10,722 nt of DNA from Ethanoligenens sp047722935 (GTDB taxonomy: Bacteria; Bacillota; Clostridia; Oscillospirales; Ethanoligenentaceae), in NCBI GenBank assembly GCA_047722935.1, contig JBDNZS010000083.1, positions 1 to 10,722 of the forward strand, given 5' to 3'. Below are positions 6,319-10,722 of this stretch, piece by piece. Position numbers and translations under genes: made by a program. Position 1 is the first letter of the stretch. Each line of letters opens with the position of its first letter. Below the pieces are notes generated by a model, which saw only the letters and a program-made list of their open reading frames with translations, was not told the DNA's origin and searched no databases.

Positions 6319-6710
6319 ACTCCAGCGTTTCTGACGATTTACCTGCTCCTGTTCGGCACACCTTCCCGGAGCATGGCGGTCAGCTGAAACGGTCTGCCGG
6401 TGAAGCAGGCCCATAGGGGATGTCCCCCTCTCCCAGGCTCTCTGCGAGCCGCCCCCATTGCGATGTCTGTGGCTGGGCGGAAGTGTCATTGTCCCTGCCC
6501 ATTTCATTGCGAACCAGCCCACCGCGGGCTGGTTTGGAATCGGGCCTTGCCGCTCATCCCTTCGATGCCATCGATTTGACGGATCGCCGTGCGATTCGCA
6601 GGGAGTCTTCGCGGGCCCATTCCCGTCGCTGCCGTCGTTCCACGTTTCACGGCTGGACAGTTGCTGTATCTCAGCTGCCGGAGTATGAAATTTTCAAAGA
6701 GCGATGAGGG
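6319..6710. other. Gene-free upstream region of the recombinase operon
   Basis: No frame here has a ribosome binding site or recognisable domain, so I call no gene. The promoter of the recombinase operon should lie in this stretch, but I found no TTGACA/TATAAT-like pair on the minus strand. It contains a perfect hairpin of 9 bp, AACCAGCCC (6512-6520) and GGGCTGGTT (6526-6534), with a 5-base loop. The heptamer TGGAATC of the leader repeat recurs at 6535-6541. A promoter read by an element-encoded sigma-like factor, a small RNA or an attachment site would all be compatible with these observations. Confidence 0.4.
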
Positions 6711-6756
6711 GAAAGAAAAACCCCCTCACTTTCTTACACGCCGAGGAGAGGGGGTT
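6711..6756 (-). terminator. Rho-independent terminator of the small sigma-like gene
   Basis: On the minus strand, AACCCCCTC (6756-6748) pairs perfectly with GAGGGGGTT (6727-6719) around a 20-base loop. A T-rich run follows (TTTT then CTTTC, 6718-6711). It begins 8 bases after the stop codon of the gene at 6765-7226. It should separate that gene from the recombinase operon, which would therefore need its own promoter. Confidence 0.8.
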
Positions 6757-6764
6757 GAGCGGAT

Positions 6765-7226
6765 TTATTTTTGATTTTCCATCAGTTTTTTTAATTTGAA
6801 CAGCAACCGAACCTTCCGATCATGGATTGTCCTCTGCGCGACACCCGTCAGAGAGGACAGCTGCCGTTCGCTGAGTCCCCGAAAATACAGACCATCCACC
6901 AGCCGCATTTCTTCTTCTGTAAGGAAAGACAAGCAGTTACGGAGCTTGTCCGCCATGACCCGGTTGAGAGCCGTATCTTCGACACTCACCGTTTCGATCC
7001 GAAATTCCATCCCTTCTTCCTCCACCAGGCGGTCATAAGAATCCTCCAGGGCGGATCGAAAGGTGACTTTTTCGACGACCATATCAACTTTGTTGCGGCT
7101 TTCCTTGATTTCACGCTCCTGATAAAAAATCCTGCGGTCGCTTTGGTTCAGATATTTCAGGACTTCCTTGCTGATTTCCAGATCGGGATATTTTGCCTGA
7201 TAATTTGTCTTGTTGAATTTCGCCAT
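6765..7226 (-). CDS. Sigma-70 region 4-like helix-turn-helix protein (153 aa)
   Basis: The C-terminal third (about 103-148) reads as a sigma region 4 type helix-turn-helix: LTEEEMRLVDGLYFRGLSER followed by QLSSLTGVAQRTIHDRKVRLL, with a basic tail. The N-terminal part (about 35-75) is a charged helical segment (FYQEREIKESRNKVDMVVEK) without an obvious sigma region 2. It is therefore either a reduced sigma-like factor or a phage/ICE-type activator of that fold; small proteins of this kind are common in clostridial integrative elements. The ATG at 7226 is chosen because GGAGG lies 8 bases upstream and MAKFNKTNYQ is a sensible N-terminus. The ribosome site is buried in a perfect hairpin (7235-7274). 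Two terminators precede the gene and one follows it, so it appears to be a single-gene unit. No consensus sigma-A promoter is visible upstream. Confidence 0.8.
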   Translation of the reverse strand: MAKFNKTNYQAKYPDLEISKEVLKYLNQSDRRIFYQEREIKESRNKVDMVVEKVTFRSALEDSYDRLVEEEGMEFRIETVSVEDTALNRVMADKLRNCLSFLTEEEMRLVDGLYFRGLSERQLSSLTGVAQRTIHDRKVRLLFKLKKLMENQK

Positions 7227-7234
7227 TTTGTGGT

Positions 7235-7274
7235 CCTCCGTTTCGGCGTTGTGAACGAACGTCAGAAACGGAGG
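7235..7274 (-). promoter_or_regulatory. Hairpin that sequesters the ribosome binding site of the small sigma-like gene
   Basis: On the minus strand, CCTCCGTTTC (7274-7265) and GAAACGGAGG (7244-7235) form a perfect 10-bp stem around a 20-base loop, in which CGTT and AACG can pair further. The 3' arm contains the GGAGG ribosome binding site (7239-7235), eight bases before the ATG at 7226. The 5' arm is therefore an exact anti-Shine-Dalgarno. In the RNA this should block initiation unless the stem is opened. The trigger is not visible; a protein, an antisense RNA, temperature or a moving ribosome are options. Confidence 0.7.
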
Positions 7275-7345
7275 CGGGGAACGGCAGCGGGACCCATCCA
7301 GATGAGCGGTGGGCCGGAAAATGCGGCTGATCATGCTTGCCTCCG

Positions 7346-7394
7346 AAAAAAAGGCAGCAAAAAAGGCCGCGTGTCAAAAACGACACGCGGCCTT
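7346..7394 (-). terminator. Strong rho-independent terminator (second of a tandem pair)
   Basis: On the minus strand, AAGGCCGCGTGTC (7394-7382) pairs perfectly with GACACGCGGCCTT (7375-7363), a 13-bp stem with a 6-base loop. It is followed by TTTT, GCTGCC and a further T7 run. It lies downstream of the terminator at 7417-7447 and upstream of the small sigma-like gene, blocking read-through from the larger regulator gene. Confidence 0.85.
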
Positions 7395-7416
7395 CTGGCT
7401 GTCCGTATTTCCGGGC

Positions 7417-7447
7417 AAAAAATTACCCCCGCATTACAATGTGGGGG
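7417..7447 (-). terminator. Rho-independent terminator of the larger sigma-like gene
   Basis: On the minus strand, CCCCCACAT (7447-7439) and ATGCGGGGG (7434-7426) form a 9-bp stem with one G-T wobble and a 4-base loop, followed by TAATTTTTT. It ends the transcript of the gene at 7519-8139, about 70 bases past its stop codon. The 11-bp repeats lie between stop codon and terminator and also reach into the gene. Confidence 0.8.
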
Positions 7448-7498
7448 ATGGCATATTTGCCCAGCATGATCAGCTTAACATATTGACAATCTCATGTC

Positions 7499-7548
7499 AG
7501 TACCATTTGAGTCCCAATTTAGTCCCGTTTTAGTCTCTTTTCAGTCCC
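7499..7548. repeat. Five tandem 11-bp direct repeats
   Basis: The hexamer AGTCCC or a close variant starts at 7499 (AGTACC), 7510, 7521, 7532 (AGTCTC) and 7543, exactly 11 bases apart, each of the last four preceded by a T-rich tetramer. The unit on the plus strand is roughly TTTNAGTCCCA. The 11-bp period places each copy on the same face of the helix, as in arrays bound by integrase arm domains, excisionases or replication initiators. Three copies lie within the last codons of the gene at 7519-8139 and encode its GTEKRLKRD tail. Confidence 0.75.
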
Positions 7549-8139
7549 ATTGCTATGGTTCAATTTATGGGCAAAACCTTCAAATCTATCTGGATTGCCG
7601 GGACTGGTAGAAACCACCTCCAACGGCAGGCCGGGAAGCCGCTGCCGCAGTTCAGGCAGGGTAAATGCCCACAGCATCACGGCGTAGCTATTGATAGCTT
7701 TCTGCCGTGCCCGGAAATAAGTGGATCGGGACAATCTGCAGATCTCCTGAATTTCCTCATGCGTATTGGCGAAAAATTCGAAATAGCGGTAGCGCAGAAT
7801 ATCGGCGTAGAGCTTGCCGCGGTCGGGATAATCCCGCAGGGCGAGCAGGGCGTCTTCCATGATTTCCATCAGGGCGAGGCTTTCCTGCAGGCTGATGAGC
7901 CTGTCATACAGGCTTTTCTTATCTTTCTGCGTATTAAACTCTACCAATGGGCCCACCAGATCACTTAGCCTTTTTCGCTCGGCCACATAGCATTCCTCAT
8001 CTGCCATACTGATTTCCCTTTTGACACGGAAGAGGACCTTCTGATAAATCTCCAGAAGCAGAATCGTGCAGTGGTACAGATTCTTATCGACTTCGCTTGT
8101 TAAATCGATTTTGCGCTTTAACCCCTCCAACTCCGTCAT
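7519..8139 (-). CDS. Sigma-like / phage activator-type helix-turn-helix regulator (206 aa)
   Basis: The product is rich in charged helices. Residues about 108-152 form a sigma region 4-like helix-turn-helix (KLYADILRYRYFEFFANTHE, then EIQEICRLSRSTYFRARQKA). This resembles ArpU/RinA-type phage activators and sigma-like proteins of integrative elements; I infer a role in transcription activation. The N-terminal 100 residues are helical (LYHCTILLLEIYQKVLFRVK and a Leu/Met-rich stretch at 80-102) and carry no domain I recognise. The ATG at 8139 has an AGGGAGG site 8 bases upstream; the longer frame to 8205 would start with TTG inside the promoter region and is rejected. The last codons are built from 11-bp repeats. 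A near-consensus minus-strand promoter at 8262-8291 drives the gene, and a tandem terminator pair follows. The XRE repressor gene is transcribed in the opposite direction from the same region. Confidence 0.78.
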   Translation of the reverse strand: MTELEGLKRKIDLTSEVDKNLYHCTILLLEIYQKVLFRVKREISMADEECYVAERKRLSDLVGPLVEFNTQKDKKSLYDRLISLQESLALMEIMEDALLALRDYPDRGKLYADILRYRYFEFFANTHEEIQEICRLSRSTYFRARQKAINSYAVMLWAFTLPELRQRLPGLPLEVVSTSPGNPDRFEGFAHKLNHSNGTEKRLKRD

Positions 8140-8198
8140 ACGGGTTGCCTCCCTGTGACCAAATTTCCACTCCGATAAACGTCTGGCATTAATTTTTC

Positions 8199-8227
8199 TT
8201 GACAAGAAACATGAACAGTTGTAATAT
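8199..8227 (+). promoter_or_regulatory. Sigma-A-type promoter for the XRE repressor and metalloprotease genes
   Basis: A perfect TTGACA (8199-8204) is followed after 17 bases by TAATAT (8222-8227), predicting a start near 8234, about 100 bases before the GTG at 8336. The dyad operator at 8211-8248 covers the spacer, the -10 box and the start point, which predicts autoregulation by the repressor. Confidence 0.78.
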
Positions 8228-8248
8228 TATTTACGAACTGTTGTTCAT
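8211..8248. promoter_or_regulatory. Dyad operator between two opposing promoters
   Basis: Two nested perfect 7-bp inverted repeats are present: ATGAACA (8211-8217) with TGTTCAT (8242-8248), and AACAGTT (8214-8220) with AACTGTT (8236-8242). A 15-base AT-rich centre lies between the inner arms. This is the form expected of a binding site for a dimeric XRE/CI-like repressor. It overlaps the plus-strand promoter core and lies immediately downstream of the predicted minus-strand start. Confidence 0.65.
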
Positions 8249-8261
8249 GGAGAATAATGAT

Positions 8262-8291
8262 ATTATAAACGCACCAGCATTCGTGTGTCAA
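8262..8291 (-). promoter_or_regulatory. Sigma-A-type promoter for the larger sigma-like gene
   Basis: On the minus strand a perfect TTGACA (8291-8286) is followed after 18 bases by a perfect TATAAT (8267-8262), predicting a start near 8255 and a leader of about 115 bases before the ATG at 8139. It faces the plus-strand promoter, and the two predicted transcripts overlap by about 20 bases across the dyad operator. Confidence 0.78.
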
Positions 8292-8335
8292 GAGCTTCCG
8301 TAAAATAATGTAAACGATGTTTAGGAGGATGTCCC

Positions 8336-8767
8336 GTGGAGTTGGGAGAAAAAATCAGGATGGCGCGCACGAACGCGCATATGACGCAGCAAGAACTGGC
8401 GAAAGCGATTGGCTCCAGCGTGCGCACCGTCCAGTTTTACGAGGCAGGGGAACGCAAGCCCAAAAACGCGGCGGCCATTCTGCGGCTCGCGCAGGGGCTG
8501 GGGGTCAAATCCGATTATTTTCTGTCCGACGATGAATTGAATCAAATGCGGGCGCAGGACGCTTTTTTGGATGAAGCGCAAAAGCAATTTGGGGCGAGAG
8601 GCAGAACGCAAGCTAAGGAGATTCTGGAGCAGACGTCAGCCCTGTTTGCTGGAGGCGATCTAAACGAGGACGATCAGGAATCATTCTTTGAAGCGATCAC
8701 TGAAATCTATTTTGATGCAAAGAAGAAGGCAAGGAAATACGCGCCGAAGCGCAGGCGTGTGAAATAA
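8336..8767 (+). CDS. XRE-family (Cro/CI, ImmR-like) transcriptional repressor
   Basis: The 143-aa product starts with a classic XRE helix-turn-helix domain (about residues 3-60): LGEKIRMARTNAHMTQQELA, then KAIGSSVRTVQFYEAGERKP, then an AILRLAQGLGV helix. The C-terminal half is acidic and helical, ending in a very basic tail (KKKARKYAPKRRRVK), and has no autocleavage (LexA/CI peptidase) domain. Loss of repression would therefore have to come from elsewhere, most simply from the metalloprotease encoded 16 bases downstream. The start is GTG at 8336 with TTAGGAGG upstream. The gene is driven by the promoter at 8199-8227 and probably represses both opposing promoters by binding the dyad at 8211-8248. 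The pairing with an HExxH protease gene is the ImmR/ImmA arrangement of ICEBs1 and related elements. Confidence 0.9.
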   Translation: MELGEKIRMARTNAHMTQQELAKAIGSSVRTVQFYEAGERKPKNAAAILRLAQGLGVKSDYFLSDDELNQMRAQDAFLDEAQKQFGARGRTQAKEILEQTSALFAGGDLNEDDQESFFEAITEIYFDAKKKARKYAPKRRRVK

Positions 8768-8783
8768 GCGGAGATCGGGGGGC

Positions 8784-9347
8784 ATGATTGTGCTCTGTCT
8801 CTCGGGATTATACCCTCATGGAAAAGAGGCGGGGTGCGTGCGAAATTCGATTTGGGAACAGGCACAGCGGTTGGTTGAACAATACGGCACAAGAGATCCG
8901 TTTGAGCTGATGGAGTATCTTGGCATTAACCTGCGTATACGGGATAATCTGGGCAATCTGAAAGGGTTCTACTATACATTGAGCCGGGAACGGTATGTCG
9001 CTGTTAATGGAAAACTGCACTCCCGTGATCAGCTGCTGGTGGGAGCTCATGAGTTGGGACATGACCGACTCCATCGGGAGTTGGCGAAGGTCTCTCCTTT
9101 GAAGGACTTTGCGTTTTATGAGGTGACATCTCACACGGAATATGAGGCAAATTTGTTCGCAGCTGAGTTTTTGATTTCCGATGGGGATGTGGAGGTATGC
9201 CTGGAGGAAGAGCTTGACTACTTAGCTTTGTGCCGGACGCTGGGGTTCCATCCGCAACTGGTGTCATTCAAGCTATATGGGATGATGGGAAGAGGGTATC
9301 GCTTGAATTTGCCAGAAGGGTTGAACAGCCGGTTTTTAGGGAAATAA
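8784..9347 (+). CDS. ImmA/IrrE-family zinc metallo-endopeptidase
   Basis: The 187-aa product has the HELGH zinc motif (His89, Glu90, His93) in AHELGHDRLH and a following EYEANLFAAEFLIS segment whose Glu119 is the expected third zinc ligand. Both are diagnostic of ImmA/IrrE proteases. In ICEBs1, ImmA cleaves the cognate XRE repressor ImmR after DNA damage or quorum signals and releases excision genes. The gene follows the XRE gene by 16 bases in the same transcript. The start is uncertain: the ATG at 8784 follows a run of six G bases, but family members usually begin near SIWEQAQRLVEQYG, and a GTG at 8838 preceded by AGAGGCGGGG would give a 169-aa protein of more usual form. The first 18 residues (MIVLCLSGLYPHGKEAGC) have no family counterpart that I know. 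It is the last gene of the GC-rich block. Confidence 0.9.
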   Translation: MIVLCLSGLYPHGKEAGCVRNSIWEQAQRLVEQYGTRDPFELMEYLGINLRIRDNLGNLKGFYYTLSRERYVAVNGKLHSRDQLLVGAHELGHDRLHRELAKVSPLKDFAFYEVTSHTEYEANLFAAEFLISDGDVEVCLEEELDYLALCRTLGFHPQLVSFKLYGMMGRGYRLNLPEGLNSRFLGK

Positions 9348-9395
9348 AGTACCCTCATGCTTAAATCTAACAGCTACTACAATTTTATAACTTAG

Positions 9396-9433
9396 GCGCT
9401 GCCAAACGACAGTTTTTATAGACTTGGCAGCGC
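9396..9433 (+). terminator. Hairpin after the metalloprotease gene, probable terminator
   Basis: GCGCTGCCAA (9396-9405) and TTGGCAGCGC (9424-9433) form a perfect 10-bp stem with an 18-base loop, 49 bases after the stop codon. A TTTTT run follows only after 8 intervening bases, so it is a weaker intrinsic terminator than others in the window. The position, after the last gene of the GC-rich block, fits termination; an inverted repeat at an element end is an alternative. Confidence 0.5.
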
Positions 9434-9454
9434 AAATATGCTTTTTGTTATTGA

Positions 9455-9495
9455 TCAAATAAAAGAGGTCAGGATGCTATAAATCCTAACCTCTT
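9455..9495 (-). terminator. Terminator downstream of the YHS-domain gene
   Basis: On the minus strand, AAGAGGTTAGGAT (9495-9483) pairs with ATCCTGACCTCTT (9475-9463) except at one position, around a 7-base loop, and is followed by TTATTTG. It lies about 100 bases past the stop codon of the gene at 9593-9967. It may also stop plus-strand transcription. Confidence 0.6.
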
Positions 9496-9592
9496 ACTTG
9501 CTATTTATAACATTAAGTCTGTAGTGTTGTAAGGTTGACTTTTAGTGTATTCTCTTTATATTTCAAGAAATCATTACACTTTTCATTGATTT

Positions 9593-9967
9593 TTAATATG
9601 TCCCCAAGTTGCTATTTTGCTGCCGCCGTAATAATTCTTTTCGGCAAGAATCACTGCAAAAATAATAGACTCGTCCGTTGATGGTTTCCCTTATCGCAGA
9701 GTTTGGGTCAACAACCATTCCACAAATAGGATCCCTTACCAGATTGGATTGGTTAATATTATTTCCTTCGTATTGAGAAGGCTGGACAGAATGTTCAACA
9801 TTCTGTCCACCGTGCGAATGGCCACCTCCACAGCAACCGCCATCCTCTTCATCCCGATTATTATGCGAATGACCGACTCCACAGCAGCCACCGCCTCGGA
9901 TCATAAAAAACGCAATTCCTCCGAGCAACAATAAATACCACCAGTTTTCGCGAATGAAATTGAACAT
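9593..9967 (-). CDS. Membrane-anchored His/Cys-rich protein with C-terminal YHS domain
   Basis: The 124-aa product has one N-terminal membrane segment (about 9-23, WWYLLLLGGIAFFMI), a linker with two metal-ligand repeats (CCGVGHSH at 28-35 and CCGGGHSH at 45-52), and a YHS domain (about 79-112) with DPICGM and YYFCSDSC holding Cys82, Cys104 and Cys108. YHS domains bind metals and occur in and beside copper-type P-ATPases, so I infer a role in heavy-metal, probably copper, handling at the membrane. I choose the start at 9967 (AAGAAGG upstream). The frame is open to 10147, but the extra 60 residues have no ribosome site and cover a promoter motif shared with the neighbouring metal gene. Base composition is AT-rich, unlike the recombinase block, and the gene is likely part of the flanking DNA or of separate cargo. 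Confidence 0.85.
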   Translation of the reverse strand: MFNFIRENWWYLLLLGGIAFFMIRGGGCCGVGHSHNNRDEEDGGCCGGGHSHGGQNVEHSVQPSQYEGNNINQSNLVRDPICGMVVDPNSAIRETINGRVYYFCSDSCRKELLRRQQNSNLGTY

Positions 9968-10082
9968 ATAATTGGCCTTCTTCCAGAAATCTTTAGGTAT
10001 CCATGACGCTATACCCGTTTTGTATGTTACACAATTGCCGGCAAACGCTTTGTTGATTTGCAGTCCCTTACCGATATGATGT

Positions 10083-10112
10083 ATTATAGGCCAATTAGGT
10101 GTAGATTTAATG
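10083..10112 (-). promoter_or_regulatory. Promoter of the YHS-domain gene, sharing a motif with the next metal gene
   Basis: On the minus strand a TATAAT (10088-10083) inside CCTATAATA is preceded by CATTAAATCTACAC starting at 10112. The arrangement and most bases match the region upstream of the gene at 10290-10625 (CATCAAATCTTCAC from 10692, TATAAT at 10668-10663). The -35 region (ATTAAA) is far from TTGACA, so an activator or an operator role for the conserved block is likely. The predicted leader is about 108 bases. Confidence 0.6.
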
Positions 10113-10154
10113 AAGATTGGGATTATATATAATTGAGTTATCTTCATATTTGAG

Positions 10155-10196
10155 ATGAGACAGATCTACGGTTGCTTTGCCGTGGATCTGCCTCAT
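10155..10196. terminator. Long hairpin between the two metal-protein genes
   Basis: ATGAGACAGATCTACGG (10155-10171) and CCGTGGATCTGCCTCAT (10180-10196) form a 17-bp stem with two imperfect positions and an 8-base loop. It lies about 95 bases past the stop codon of the gene at 10290-10625. On the minus strand no T-run follows, while on the plus strand a T-rich tract does. It may still end or stabilise the minus-strand transcript; the role is uncertain. Confidence 0.45.
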
Positions 10197-10289
10197 GATG
10201 TTTGTTTATTATTCAAATTGGAATTTATCCAAAATGACTCACATGAATACCTGTTTCCATGTAGCTCAAATGATTGGCAATAGTTGATC

Positions 10290-10625
10290 TCAGTTTAGAC
10301 GCTTCTTTTCGGGCGCATCCAATTGCTCATCCTCATGCACATGTATTTCTTGATGGTGGTTATCATCGTGTTTTCGATGCATAAACATCATCGGCAGCAT
10401 TCCAATCATCATGATCGGGCAAATAAACGGCAGAATGGATAGCAGCACAGCCTTTACACCCGGCAGGCTCGTTCCAAGTAAAGGAATTACCAGCAGAAGA
10501 ATCACCGGTGCCCCACAGCATAACGCCATCATCAGCAAATGACCGATGTGTCCGCCGGCATGACCCTTCTTTCCATTTTGATTATCTCCATTCGAATGAC
10601 CGGAATCGTGGTTACAGCAATTCAT
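10290..10625 (-). CDS. Small two-helix membrane protein with His/Cys-rich ends (putative metal handling)
   Basis: The 111-aa product starts with a metal-ligand-rich region (MNCCNHDSGHSNG, then KKGHAGGHIGH). It has two predicted membrane segments (about 29-50, LLMMALCCGAPVILLLVIPL, and 58-82, containing FICPIMMIGM) and ends in a His/Asp/Glu-rich tail (HRKHDDNHHQEIHVHEDE). Cysteines sit inside both membrane segments (CCG and CP), which suits metal passage or binding. I do not recognise a named family, although such proteins resemble small membrane proteins beside copper ATPase genes. The ATG at 10625 is chosen because AAGGAG lies upstream at good spacing; the in-frame ATG at 10643 has no ribosome site. 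It has the same promoter motif as the YHS gene, so the two are probably coregulated though transcribed separately. Confidence 0.78.
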   Translation of the reverse strand: MNCCNHDSGHSNGDNQNGKKGHAGGHIGHLLMMALCCGAPVILLLVIPLLGTSLPGVKAVLLSILPFICPIMMIGMLPMMFMHRKHDDNHHQEIHVHEDEQLDAPEKKRLN

Positions 10626-10662
10626 ATAATATCGCTCCTTCATTGTTTTTTATACTGATGCT

Positions 10663-10692
10663 ATTATAGGATAGAAAAGTGAAGATTTGATG
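10663..10692 (-). promoter_or_regulatory. Promoter of the small metal-membrane protein gene
   Basis: On the minus strand TATAAT (10668-10663) within CCTATAATA is preceded by CATCAAATCTTCAC beginning at 10692, with the same distance between block and -10 box as in the YHS gene promoter. The predicted start is near 10656, about 30 bases before the ATG at 10625. No TTGACA-like -35 box is visible, so activation by a metal sensor is possible. Confidence 0.62.
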
Positions 10693-10722
10693 GAGATTTA
10701 TAAATATAGGTAAGTATAAATA

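Noticed and set aside
6232..6522. 97-residue upstream extension of the resolvase-like gene
   Set aside because: It would cover the leader hairpins and lacks family similarity, and a strong AGGGAGGTG site points to the ATG at 6231.
8811..9359. 10-base direct repeat TACCCTCATG at 8811-8820 and 9350-9359, flanking most of the metalloprotease gene
   Set aside because: Dozens of 10-base matches are expected by chance in a window of this size, and no other insertion hallmark is present.
9968..10147. 60-residue N-terminal extension of the YHS-domain protein
   Set aside because: The ATG at 10147 lacks a ribosome site and the stretch contains a promoter motif shared with the neighbouring metal gene; the ATG at 9967 has AAGAAGG and is followed directly by the membrane segment.
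1..10722. CRISPR array, tRNA or rRNA genes, insertion sequence with DDE transposase
   Set aside because: I saw no regularly spaced long repeats, no cloverleaf or rRNA sequence and no transposase motifs anywhere in the window.

Overview
The window reads as Firmicutes DNA, most likely from a member of the Clostridia. Most genes carry AGGAGG-type ribosome binding sites, the sigma-A-type promoter hexamers are near consensus, and the protein families are typical of clostridial mobile elements. Two AT-rich ends (about 1-775 and 9350-10722) flank a visibly more GC-rich block (about 780-9347). That block carries the recombinases and regulators and looks like an integrated or formerly mobile element. 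No relaxase, coupling protein or other conjugation gene is in the window.

Layout. 1-629: the 3' end of an unrecognised plus-strand gene, overlapping tail to tail with a minus-strand Vsr-type mismatch endonuclease. 630-1087: no supportable gene; the composition changes here. 1088-6231: a tight minus-strand operon of six genes. In transcription order these are a 134-aa resolvase-domain protein without the catalytic serine, a 53-aa small protein, a complete large serine recombinase (528 aa), a recombinase lacking the whole catalytic domain (292 aa), a second complete large serine recombinase (547 aa), and a second 134-aa resolvase-domain protein, also without the serine. 6232-6764: a long leader with strong inverted repeats, then the terminator of the next gene. 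6765-8139: two minus-strand genes for sigma-factor-like helix-turn-helix proteins, separated by two tandem terminators. 8140-8335: a regulatory region with two face-to-face promoters and a dyad operator between them. 8336-9347: a plus-strand XRE repressor and ImmA/IrrE-type metalloprotease pair. 9593-10625: two small minus-strand His/Cys-rich membrane proteins, probably for heavy-metal (copper-like) handling, sharing one promoter motif.

How the parts may work together (inference). The XRE protein and the metalloprotease resemble the ImmR/ImmA switch of ICEBs1. The repressor would sit on the dyad between the opposing promoters and set the balance between its own gene and the sigma-like gene to the left. 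The sigma-like proteins could then activate genes further left, where I see no consensus sigma-A promoter: the second sigma-like gene, whose ribosome binding site is held in a perfect 10-bp hairpin, and the recombinase operon, whose leader forms a two-part hairpin. The most unusual point is the make-up of the recombinase operon: two complete enzymes, one subunit with DNA-binding parts only, and two paralogous catalytic-fold subunits without a nucleophile at the two ends of the operon. This suggests a multi-subunit recombination machine with regulatory or architectural subunits.
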